In this document: in pieces, positions 31,605 through 39,019 of the stretch
Position numbering within the stretch: the stretch's first letter is position 1
Layout of the letters: each line of letters begins with the position of its first letter
NCBI RefSeq assembly: GCF_900496975.1
Contig: NZ_UFQC01000039.1
Location: forward strand, 1 to 59,226
DNA: 59,226 bases
Source of the DNA: Achromobacter veterisilvae
GTDB lineage: Bacteria; Pseudomonadota; Gammaproteobacteria; Burkholderiales; Burkholderiaceae_B
Direction: 5' to 3'
Translations under genes and position numbers: made by a program
The notes under the pieces: model-generated
What the model was told of the DNA's origin: nothing
Databases searched by the model: none
What the model saw: only the letters and a program-made list of their open reading frames with translations

Positions 31605-32405
31605 ATGAAAAATCCGCATCACGATATACCCGCCACGCTGGCGAGCGCGCTGCAAGAGGCGCGCCGCGTGGTCGTCTTCACCGGCGCCGGCGTTTCCGCC
31701 GAAAGCGGCATCGCCACCTTCCGGGACGCCTTGACGGGCCTGTGGTCCCGTTTCGATGCGCAGGCGCTGGCCACGCCCGAAGCGTTCCGGTCCCACCCCG
31801 ACATCGTCTGGGGCTGGTACGAATGGCGGCGCGCCCAGGTCCTGCTCGCCGCGCCGAACGCCGCGCACCGCGCCATCGCGGAACTGGAGCGGCGCGTCCC
31901 GGAACTCATCGTCGTCACGCAGAACGTGGACGACCTGCACGAACGGGCGGGCAGTACCCACGTCGTGCATCTGCACGGCAGCCTGCACGCGCCGCGCTGC
32001 TCGTCCTGCGGCGCGCCGCAGCCGTTTCCGGAAGGCGCGCCGAACGAACCGGAGGAAGGCCGGCGCATCGCGCCGCCCGCATGCGCGCGCTGCGGCGCGC
32101 CGGTGAGGCCCGGCGTCGTCTGGTTCGGCGAAAGCCTGCCCGCCGACGCCTGGAACACCGCCATCCGCGCCGCGGAACGATGCGACCTGCTGTTGAGCAT
32201 CGGCACCTCGGCGCTGGTCTACCCGGCGGCCGAACTGCCGCAGCGCGCGCTGGCCGCGGGCGCGGTCGTGGCGCAGATCAACCCCGCCGCCACGCCGCTG
32301 GATGCGCGCGCCCATCACAACCTGCGCGGCGCGGCCGCCGACATCGTGCCCAAGCTGCTGGCCAGCGCGGGATTTGGCGCCGGCGACCGCCCTTCCGATC
32401 CGTAG
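31605..32405 (+). CDS. cobB: Sir2-family NAD-dependent protein deacylase (CobB/SIRT5-like)
   Basis: A 266-residue sirtuin. Motifs: VVFTGAGVSAESGIATFRD, TQNVDDLHERAGS, HLHGSL with the catalytic His, and two Cys pairs (CSSCG, CARCG) for structural zinc. The segment WYEWRR contains the Tyr-x-x-Arg pair that in CobB and SIRT5 binds succinyl and malonyl groups, so desuccinylase activity is predicted in addition to deacetylation. It is divergent from the thiol dioxygenase across a 167-base gap and has no evident operon partner. Confidence 0.92.
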   Translation: MKNPHHDIPATLASALQEARRVVVFTGAGVSAESGIATFRDALTGLWSRFDAQALATPEAFRSHPDIVWGWYEWRRAQVLLAAPNAAHRAIAELERRVPELIVVTQNVDDLHERAGSTHVVHLHGSLHAPRCSSCGAPQPFPEGAPNEPEEGRRIAPPACARCGAPVRPGVVWFGESLPADAWNTAIRAAERCDLLLSIGTSALVYPAAELPQRALAAGAVVAQINPAATPLDARAHHNLRGAAADIVPKLLASAGFGAGDRPSDP

Positions 32406-32556
32406 CGCACTGCGATCCAGAGGCCTTGCAGCGTGAAGATTCGTGAGGATTGCAGCCAACGGTGTCGCGTTGAATCCACGCTGCCCGCAAGTCCAGGGGA
32501 AACCCCAAATCCCACCGTGCGCACTGCGGGATACAGTGGCGAAATAGGTTTCGGCC

Positions 32557-33156
32557 GTGGAGATCATCATTCCGTTTTCCTGGAGACTTCCCGACGTGTT
32601 CGTGCGTTCGCCAGACGGTGTCCTGCACCGTGTGGTGCGTCACGCCACGACCACCGAAACCATCGCCAAACTCGAGAACATGCCCAGCAATTACCACCTG
32701 GATTGCGAATGCATGCTCGATAACGGCGAAACCCTCTGTTGGATCGGCAACGACCAGTATCGCCAAGTGAATGGCGGCGCGATCTTCACCGCCGAATCCG
32801 TCGTCACCGCGCCTCGCGGCGAATCCCGCAAAAGCGCCGCAAGAAGCGGCGTGCACGATGCCCGCAGGAAACCTGCGCCGCGCAAGAAGCTTGCCGCGGG
32901 CCAAGGGCACGTGCCATTAGCTGTCGTCAATCTGAAAACCGGCAACGACTGGAGCCTGATACGCGCATGGCGCGAGCATCTCAATATCAGCACCGCTGAC
33001 ATGGCTGCCCGGCTAGGCGTCGACCACTCCATCTATGTCGAACTGGAACGGCCGCGCCCACGGCCCCGGCAGGTCATCCTGGACCGCGTCTCCGAAGCCC
33101 TGGGCGTCTCTCCCGACCAGCTCGACGATTCATTGTTAGGAGGACATTTTCATTAG
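32557..33156 (+). CDS. Unknown two-part protein: small N-terminal domain plus C-terminal XRE-like helix-turn-helix
   Basis: A 199-residue protein starting at GTG 32557 (start uncertain). Residues ~10-80 (LPDVFVRSPDGVLHRVV ... CECMLDNGETLCWIGNDQYRQVNGGAIFTAE) resemble the product of the gene at 33290 along their whole length. A basic, disordered linker (~90-125) follows, then a Cro/XRE-like HTH: WSLIRAWREHLNISTADMAARLGVDHSIYVELER and VILDRVSEALGVSPDQLDDSL. It may therefore be a DNA-binding regulator with a sensing domain. I do not recognise the N-terminal family. Confidence 0.65.
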   Translation: MEIIIPFSWRLPDVFVRSPDGVLHRVVRHATTTETIAKLENMPSNYHLDCECMLDNGETLCWIGNDQYRQVNGGAIFTAESVVTAPRGESRKSAARSGVHDARRKPAPRKKLAAGQGHVPLAVVNLKTGNDWSLIRAWREHLNISTADMAARLGVDHSIYVELERPRPRPRQVILDRVSEALGVSPDQLDDSLLGGHFH

Positions 33157-33289
33157 GACCCGTTCGTCCTGAAAGGATGGGCAGGCCCTGCCCCGCGCCG
33201 GAACATCGAACTTCCCGCCTGGCACTCTTGAAATGTTCAAACGACTTTGGCGCCGCACACATCATTGACCCGCGCATGGAGGTATGAAT

Positions 33290-33538
33290 ATGCTCGGCAC
33301 AGCAAGACGACTTACCGACGTCCTCGCCACCGCCCCGGACGGCACGTTGTACCGCATCGAACGATTCGTCTCGGACCCTGACGCGTATTCCGCGCTGGGC
33401 ACGTCGCGCTTCGACCCCAAGACCCATTGCGTATGCCGCACCAGCGCGGGCGACAAGGTCGCATGGCTGGGCGGACAGGCCTATCAGTTGCTCAAGAGCG
33501 GCACTGCGTTGACGGCGATGGACCGGCGCCGACAATGA
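33290..33538 (+). CDS. Small hypothetical protein, paralogue of the N-terminal domain at 32557
   Basis: An 82-residue protein. The ATG at 33290 is preferred over 33284 because GGAGG (33278-33282) then has a 7-nt spacing. It shares an ordered pattern with the first part of the 32557 protein: R-L-x-D-V, then PDG-x-L-Y/H-R, then Cys-x-Cys, then W-x-G and x-L/F-T-A. It lacks the HTH. A strong terminator follows at once. Function unknown; a partner or competitor of the HTH protein is possible. Confidence 0.65.
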   Translation: MLGTARRLTDVLATAPDGTLYRIERFVSDPDAYSALGTSRFDPKTHCVCRTSAGDKVAWLGGQAYQLLKSGTALTAMDRRRQ

Positions 33539-33553
33539 ATGCCGCGCAGAAAG

Positions 33554-33593
33554 AAAAAGCGGCTTGATGACAGATCATCAAGCCGCTTTTTTC
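33554..33593 (+). terminator. Rho-independent terminator
   Basis: A 15-17-bp stem: GCGGCTTGATGA (33559-33570), loop CAGA, TCATCAAGCCGC (33575-33586), preceded by five A and followed by six T. It ends the small gene at 33290 and, read the other way, the tRNA-Arg copy 1 transcript (A-run becomes U-run), so it is probably bidirectional. Confidence 0.88.
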
Positions 33594-33632
33594 ACATTCC
33601 GCCAAAACCGCGGCAATGTTCTCGAATTGGGT

Positions 33633-33709
33633 TGGTGCGCCCGGCAGGATTCGAACCTACGACCCCCTGGTTCGTAGCCAGGTACTCTATCCAGCTGAGC
33701 TACGGGCGC
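33633..33709 (-). tRNA. tRNA-Arg(ACG), copy 1
   Basis: A 77-nt minus-strand gene with encoded CCA. Acceptor GCGCCCG/CGGGCGC, D-arm AGCTCAGCTGGATAGAGT, anticodon stem CCTGG/CCAGG with loop CTACGAA (anticodon ACG, reads CGU/CGC/CGA as inosine), and T-arm GGTTCGAATCC. The discriminator base is A. A -10 like TATAAA is at 33725-33730 (minus strand). Confidence 0.97.
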
Positions 33710-33907
33710 CCCGAAAGAGGCGTGTTTATACCATGGAACAAACGCCGCGCGCAAATCGGGCGGGCGCCTGGCAGGCGCCGGCCATGTTTGACCGCGGTCA
33801 AGGAGAACGCTCGCGCAGCGCAGTACGCTGGATGCGTACGCGACGGATCCGCGCCGCGCCGCGATTCACCCCTTTTCCCGACGCGGACCAGACATCAGGC
33901 ATCCGCC

Positions 33908-34138
33908 ATGGCCAAGAAGTTTCCGCTGCATCCCACGCACCCCGAACGCATCTGCTGGGGCTGCGACCGCTACTGTCCGACCGATTCGCTTGCCTGCGGC
34001 AACGGATCGGGCCGCACCATGCATCCCGCGGAACTGCTGGGCGACGACTGGTACACAGTGGGAGACTGGGGCTTCGACGAAGAAGAAGCGCCGCAAGACG
34101 CCGCCAAGGAAAAACACCCGGCCACGCAGGCGCACTGA
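33908..34138 (+). CDS. DUF3079 domain protein
   Basis: A 76-residue cytoplasmic protein lying between tRNA-Arg copies 1 and 2, on the opposite strand. MAKKFPLHPTHPERICWGCDRYCPTDSLACGNG gives four cysteines in C-x2-C-x3-C-x6-C spacing, suggesting a metal site, and HPAELLGDDWY is also characteristic of DUF3079. The C-terminal 20 residues are acidic then basic and probably disordered. No function is known to me. It has its own terminator at 34157. Confidence 0.8.
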   Translation: MAKKFPLHPTHPERICWGCDRYCPTDSLACGNGSGRTMHPAELLGDDWYTVGDWGFDEEEAPQDAAKEKHPATQAH

Positions 34139-34156
34139 GAAGCCGGCCCGCAAAAC

Positions 34157-34196
34157 AAAAAGGCCTTCGATGCGAGATCAAAGGCCTTTCCATTTT
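34157..34196. terminator. Bidirectional terminator between DUF3079 gene and tRNA-Arg copy 2
   Basis: AAAGGCCTT (34159-34167) pairs with AAGGCCTTT (34181-34189) around a 13-nt loop; A-rich bases precede and TTTCCATTTTCTTT follows, so it can stop transcripts arriving from either side. Confidence 0.7.
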
Positions 34197-34231
34197 CTTT
34201 GCTGTATTGGCCAGGCCCAATGAATGGGACT

Positions 34232-34308
34232 TGGCGCGCCCGGCAGGATTCGAACCTACGACCCCCTGGTTCGTAGCCAGGTACTCTATCCAGCTGAGCT
34301 ACGGGCGC
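34232..34308 (-). tRNA. tRNA-Arg(ACG), copy 2
   Basis: Identical to copies 1 and 3 over 76 of 77 positions; the single change is base 34235, which makes the discriminator G instead of A. CCA is encoded. A perfect TATAAT -10 lies at 34326-34331 on the minus strand, so this copy has its own promoter. Confidence 0.97.
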
Positions 34309-34390
34309 TTCGGCAAAGAGGCAAAATTATATCAGAAAATCTTGCCGCTTTTTTATTGCGTTTACTCTTACTGCTCTTGCTTCATTGAAC

Positions 34391-34467
34391 TGGTGCGCCC
34401 GGCAGGATTCGAACCTACGACCCCCTGGTTCGTAGCCAGGTACTCTATCCAGCTGAGCTACGGGCGC
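34391..34467 (-). tRNA. tRNA-Arg(ACG), copy 3
   Basis: Same sequence as copy 1, with discriminator A and encoded CCA; anticodon loop CTACGAA. TATCAT (minus strand, 34487-34492) is a plausible -10. The stretch 34468-34731 that follows (264 bases) holds this promoter and the leader of the lysozyme operon; I see no other gene in it. Confidence 0.97.
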
Positions 34468-34731
34468 GTTTCAAAGCAAGCCTTGAATGATAGCCCTAAT
34501 TCGGGGTCTGCGCAAGTCAGGGGGCCCGGGCACAGGAACGCCAAGCCGGCCCGATGCACGGGAAGGAGTGCGTTCTCACCATTGCGGCACACCCCGGCGC
34601 GGCAGTAAAAAGCGTGCGTGGAACCAACCGGGCCTGCCACTTGCTCAAGCGTCGCGTGTAGCCGCTCAAAGACGAGTGGCGCACGGTGCCAAGCAGGGGT
34701 CTGTCGACCATCTTTGAAGAGGAGCGCCTCC

Positions 34732-35754
34732 ATGCTCTCGAGTCTTCGCCGCTTGGAAGCCTATCTGGCCGCAATTGCCGCGCTGTTTGCCCTGCAATCG
34801 GCCCACGCCCTGGATACGACACCTACCGAATCGGCTGCCGCGACAAGCGCCGCGACCCTTGGACTGGTCTACCTGACCGATGATCTTTCCCGCAAGGATC
34901 TCTTCAACGAAATCCTGAAGATTGACGCGGCCGCCGGCTCCGAAGACCCTACCCAGTATTTCAATCTCTACAACGCTTTCCGCTTCCCTGACGACGTCAA
35001 AGTGGATGCGGTTCTTAAGACGCCGCGCACAAATTCACTGTTCGGCGTCGACATCAGCCACCACACGCACTCCGCTTTTCCCATTGAACAACTGCGCAAG
35101 CGCGAGGTTCACTTCATTTACATGAAGGCCACCCAAGGCGCCAGGTATCTCGACCCCAAGTTCTCAAGCTTCTGGACCCGAACCGGAAACTTGCCGAAAG
35201 GCAGCGAAGTCCATCGCGGAGCCTTTCATTTCCTTTCCAGCGGCGACGGCAGAATTGCCCCGGCGGAATGGGGAAAGATCCAAGGCAGGACCTTCGTCAA
35301 GGTCATCAAGGCCAACGGCGGCCTGCTGGAAACAGACATGCCCCCCGTCGTAGACTTGGAGTGGGACAAGGAAAATTCGGCGTCGAAGGACCGCTGGACG
35401 GATCGCAAGCCCGATGAGATTCTCGAAACACTCATGGCCTTCCTGTCCGTCGTCGAAACAGAGCTGAATCGCAAACCGATGATCTATACGGCTCGCTCAT
35501 GGTGGAACGAGCGGATCGGCTCTGAAGAGAAATTCAAAGCACTTTCACGATACCCTCTGTGGATAGCCGACTACTCAAAGACATCTCAGGCAAATGAGAT
35601 TCCCAGGACCATCAACGGTGTCAAATGGGTGCTGTGGCAATACACCGACTCCGCCAAGATGGCGATCGGCTTTAACGATGCTTTCGACGCCAACATTTTC
35701 AAGGGCGAGCCCGCCACGTTCTACACCCTTCTCGGCATCAAGGCGTTCGAATGA
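34732..35754 (+). CDS. Secreted GH25 (muramidase) family protein
   Basis: A 340-residue precursor; ATG 34732 follows AGAGGAG (34718-34724) and starts a signal peptide (LEAYLAAIAALFALQSAHA). Residues ~25-100 are a unique N-terminal region. The GH25 barrel follows: GVDISHH with Asp107, VHFIYMKATQGARYLDPKF, HRGAFHFLS, MPPVVDLEWDKE with Asp208 and Glu210, KPMIYTARSWW, PLWIADYS and KWVLWQYTDS. All the usual GH25 acids are present, so it should cleave the muramyl-glucosaminyl bond of peptidoglycan. Its stop overlaps the caspase gene's start (ATGA). G+C and codon use look lower than in flanking core genes. Confidence 0.88.
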   Translation: MLSSLRRLEAYLAAIAALFALQSAHALDTTPTESAAATSAATLGLVYLTDDLSRKDLFNEILKIDAAAGSEDPTQYFNLYNAFRFPDDVKVDAVLKTPRTNSLFGVDISHHTHSAFPIEQLRKREVHFIYMKATQGARYLDPKFSSFWTRTGNLPKGSEVHRGAFHFLSSGDGRIAPAEWGKIQGRTFVKVIKANGGLLETDMPPVVDLEWDKENSASKDRWTDRKPDEILETLMAFLSVVETELNRKPMIYTARSWWNERIGSEEKFKALSRYPLWIADYSKTSQANEIPRTINGVKWVLWQYTDSAKMAIGFNDAFDANIFKGEPATFYTLLGIKAFE

Positions 35755-37697
35755 AACGTCCATCGCCATTGAGGCTGGGGTGCATTGCCGTCTCGCTGAC
35801 GGCAACCGCTCTCGGGGCTGAACCCGAACCCTATTCCGGCACCTGCGCGAACGGCGCCCCGGCCCACGAGGCCAAATATTGCCCGTATTTCGAGCATTTC
35901 AATGCCGCTCCGGGGAAACAACAGTTGGACGTGCGCATCAGAGACGCTCTGCGGGTCTCCGATAGCGCCGCTACGCGTGCCATCGGATTAGTGATCGCAA
36001 TCGATTCGTATCCGAACATGCCCAATAGCGATCTACCGGCGGCCAAGGTGGATGGCGACCGGCTCGTGCGGTTTCTTGTCGAGACACAGAAATTCGATGA
36101 AGTCATCGTGCTGCGAAACAAGGACGCGACCCCCGAGAACATTAACTATTTCCTATACAAGTACCTGCCCAACCGCGCGGCCGACTTCAACAAGATGGCC
36201 AGGCTCCTGATCGCCTATTCCGGCCACGGCCGGTACGGCACCCAAGATGGGCAGACCGATGTGCCGGCCGCGTTCGTGCTAAGTCCGGCCAAGGATCCCG
36301 GCGGGTCCGAGCACATGTACCGCATGCAGGAATTCGCCTCGGCGGTAGAGGCGCTGGCAACGCGCTACTTCCATGTTCTGACGCTCGTCAATGCATGCTA
36401 CGGCGGGAACTTCTTCACCAACGGCAAGGCCGGAGGCAATCCGGACACATTTGTAAAACGAGGATCCTATGCGCTTACAGCGGGATCCAGCGACGACTTC
36501 GTACTTTCACTGGATCCGAGTCGAGGCAGCCTATTCTTCGATCTGATTATCGAGGGCGTCTCCAACGGCGAGGCCGATCCGCTGTACTGGGAAGCCTACA
36601 GTGTCGTCGGCGACGACGGGGAAAAAGTCCAACAGCAAGGCCTCACGCGCACGCTTGCGTTGACGACTTACCTTTCCAGCAGCTACGCCAGGATTACCCG
36701 GCTGAAGTCCAAAGCCAACCCTGGATTCAGCCTCAGCGCGCCCTGGATAGGCCCCGCACAAGCGGGGACCGCATTGGGCGGGTTCTTCTTCTTGTCGGAC
36801 CGCGGCGCGCGGGGCGTCATGACGGCCGCCAACGCCTACGGCGCCCCGGGCTCACCCTCAACGCCGGCCAAATTCGGCACGCCCGAATCGAGCACCGCTG
36901 TGGCGGCCGTGCCGACCGAACCCGCTACACCGGCGGGACAGGCCCAAGCCATCGAACGGATGACCTTGCCGCCGGGTCCTGTCAGCAGCATCCCCGGCAG
37001 GCCGGACATAAAGATCTTCAAACCGCCCGACATCTACCCCATCAAGGGCTTCGACCTGTCATCGGCCGACGGCCGGATCGACTGGCAGACGTTTTCCCAG
37101 GCAAACTCCCCGCGATTCATCTATGCCCGAGCCGCAGGCTGGGCTGGCCCCGACCCGACCTTCAAGGACCGCTGGTCGAATGCCAAAGCGCTGAAGATGG
37201 ATCGCGGCGCCTACCTGAAGTATGACTTCTGTCTATCGCCCAGCGACCAGATGAAACGCATCGCAGGTATCGTATCCATGGATCCCGACTCCCTGCCGTT
37301 TGCGATAGAAATCGTGCACCCCAAAGGCGAGAGCAAGAAACAACTGGATTGCCTGAACGCCATCGGGATGGACAAGGCCAAGACCGACATACTCGACCTG
37401 GCGTCCAGGGTTCGCGGCCACTATGAAAAAACGCCGCTACTCTATGGAAATCGCCACAACCTATCGACCTTCCTGGACGACCGCTCCAACGAATTCATGA
37501 TCTGGCTGGGCAGCTATGGCGCGACCGGAATAAAGCTGAGCGGCCGAAACCCCTGGACCCTCTGGCAGTATTCCGGCACGCTCAATATCAAGGGCGTAGG
37601 CACCAAAACCACTGGCGAAGTGTTTTTTGGCACCGAAGCGCAGTACCGTCTTTTCAAAGACGGACAAGACAACGTGGCTCTGAAGGCGGTCGATTGA
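35751..37697 (+). CDS. Secreted caspase-like (peptidase C14) protein fused to a degenerate GH25 domain
   Basis: A 648-residue protein with an N-terminal signal peptide (about 1-23). Residues ~77-330 are a caspase/metacaspase-like fold: GLVIAIDSYPNM, LPAAKVDGDRLVRFLVE, LLIAYSGHGRYG with catalytic His159, and VLTLVNACYGGNFF with catalytic Cys216. A Pro/Ala-rich linker (~360-425) leads to a GH25-like barrel (~430-640: KGFDLSSADGRIDW with Asp435, FIYARAAGW, DRGAYLKYDF, TPLLYGNRHN, WTLWQYSGTL). Where active GH25 enzymes have D-x-E this domain has A518-I-E520, so it is probably a peptidoglycan-binding remnant. It is coupled to the intact GH25 gene upstream and may act with or on that protein outside the cytoplasm. 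Confidence 0.85.
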   Translation: MKRPSPLRLGCIAVSLTATALGAEPEPYSGTCANGAPAHEAKYCPYFEHFNAAPGKQQLDVRIRDALRVSDSAATRAIGLVIAIDSYPNMPNSDLPAAKVDGDRLVRFLVETQKFDEVIVLRNKDATPENINYFLYKYLPNRAADFNKMARLLIAYSGHGRYGTQDGQTDVPAAFVLSPAKDPGGSEHMYRMQEFASAVEALATRYFHVLTLVNACYGGNFFTNGKAGGNPDTFVKRGSYALTAGSSDDFVLSLDPSRGSLFFDLIIEGVSNGEADPLYWEAYSVVGDDGEKVQQQGLTRTLALTTYLSSSYARITRLKSKANPGFSLSAPWIGPAQAGTALGGFFFLSDRGARGVMTAANAYGAPGSPSTPAKFGTPESSTAVAAVPTEPATPAGQAQAIERMTLPPGPVSSIPGRPDIKIFKPPDIYPIKGFDLSSADGRIDWQTFSQANSPRFIYARAAGWAGPDPTFKDRWSNAKALKMDRGAYLKYDFCLSPSDQMKRIAGIVSMDPDSLPFAIEIVHPKGESKKQLDCLNAIGMDKAKTDILDLASRVRGHYEKTPLLYGNRHNLSTFLDDRSNEFMIWLGSYGATGIKLSGRNPWTLWQYSGTLNIKGVGTKTTGEVFFGTEAQYRLFKDGQDNVALKAVD

Positions 37698-37742
37698 GCC
37701 GCCTGCCGAAGCGCATTGACACCTTGCCAATGCGGGCGCAGC

Positions 37743-38858
37743 TCAGGATACGGCGCCCGCCGCTTCCAGCCCGGCCAGCAGCGCCCGGGCCTGTTCGACA
37801 ACATCCGCGTCGTTCGGCCGGAAGTCCAGGCGCAGCGCTTGCGGCAACCGCGCGAAATGCGCATGGCAGCTACGGGCGTAGGCCGGGTCGTAGTGCCGGT
37901 CTATCAGTTCGCGAGCCAGTTCGACGCGCAGGCGCTGGTCCACCAGGGCCTGCCAGCCGCCCACCCGCTCGCGGCTGTGCAGGCCGATCATGCGTCGCAA
38001 CTGCGCCTTGAGGGATTCCGGATCGTCGAACAGCCGCGCGTAGTCCTGCAGCAGGAAGGCGGCGCGGTCCTCGCGCGTGGACCTGACCTCGATGCAGGGG
38101 CTCGCGTGCATGGCGGCCAGCAGCGCCGCCGGCAAGGCGACCGCGCCGATCTTGCGGCTCTCGGCCTCGACGAATACCGGCCGCGACGGATCGAACGCGC
38201 GCAAGTCCTGCGCCAGTAGCGTATCGAAGCCTTTTTGCGATGGCTGGGGCACGCCGGCCCAGGCCCCGAGCAGCGAGCCGCGGTGCGAGGCCAGGCGCTC
38301 CAGGTCCAACGTCTGCGCGCCGGCCTGGGCCAGGGCGTTCAGCAGGCGCGTCTTGCCGCTGCCGGTGGGCCCGGCCAGCACGATGTAGCGCAGGGCCGCG
38401 GGCAAGCGGTCCAGCGCCTCCAATGTCGAGCTGCGATAGGTCTTGTAGCCGCCGTCGAGCTGCCGCGCGCGCCAGCCGATCATGTTGAACATGGTCGTCA
38501 TGGAGCCGGAGCGCATGCCGCCGCGCCAGCAATAGATCAGCGGCCGCCAGCCCTGGCGCCGGTCCGCGAAGGTGGTGTCCAGATGCGCGGCGATATTGCG
38601 CGCCACCAGCGCGGCGCCGACCCGCGAGGCCTCGAGCGGCGAGGCCTGCCTGTACAGCGTGCCGACCACGACGCGCTCTTCGTTGCTCAGCACCGGCGCG
38701 TTGATCGCGCCGGGGACATGGTCGTCGGCGAATTCGAGCGGCGTGCGCACGTCGATGACTTCATCGAAATCGTCCAGCCGGTCGAGCGTGGCGAGCAGGT
38801 GTTTCAAGGGAGCGGCGCGAAGAAGGGAAAGCGGAATTCTCTCATGCGGCCCGGACAT
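37743..38858 (-). CDS. mnmH: tRNA 2-selenouridine synthase
   Basis: A 371-residue enzyme replacing sulfur by selenium at U34 of tRNAs, using selenophosphate. N-terminal rhodanese domain: FDEVIDVRTPLEFADDHVPGAINAP and the signature YCWRGGMRSGS with the active Cys110. A P-loop ATPase-like domain follows (VLAGPTGSGKTRLL, residues ~160-173), as usual in MnmH/SelU. Length is normal. It lies convergent to the caspase gene with a 45-base gap. selD is not in the window. Confidence 0.93.
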   Translation of the reverse strand: MSGPHERIPLSLLRAAPLKHLLATLDRLDDFDEVIDVRTPLEFADDHVPGAINAPVLSNEERVVVGTLYRQASPLEASRVGAALVARNIAAHLDTTFADRRQGWRPLIYCWRGGMRSGSMTTMFNMIGWRARQLDGGYKTYRSSTLEALDRLPAALRYIVLAGPTGSGKTRLLNALAQAGAQTLDLERLASHRGSLLGAWAGVPQPSQKGFDTLLAQDLRAFDPSRPVFVEAESRKIGAVALPAALLAAMHASPCIEVRSTREDRAAFLLQDYARLFDDPESLKAQLRRMIGLHSRERVGGWQALVDQRLRVELARELIDRHYDPAYARSCHAHFARLPQALRLDFRPNDADVVEQARALLAGLEAAGAVS

Positions 38859-39019
38859 GAAAAAGGTCCGCCGTCAATTCTCTCGTGCTGACATGAAGCG
38901 GGACGAAAGATCTTATGGGGCAATAGGTTGGGTCAGATTGCGGCCGCTATATGCTCCCGCCGCTTTTCGCGCCAGGTGCGACACAGGCGTTTCGAGGCGG
39001 CGGGCAGGATCGCGCGTCG

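Noticed and set aside
33633..34467. Three 77-nt repeats with 159- and 599-base spacing considered as a CRISPR-like or phage att array
   Set aside because: Each repeat folds as a complete tRNA-Arg; spacers are unequal and contain a gene; no cas or integrase gene is present.
34468..34731. Short frames between tRNA-Arg copy 3 and the lysozyme gene
   Set aside because: They extend the lysozyme frame upstream or read in other frames, without ribosome sites; the AGAGGAG-preceded ATG with a signal peptide explains the region better.
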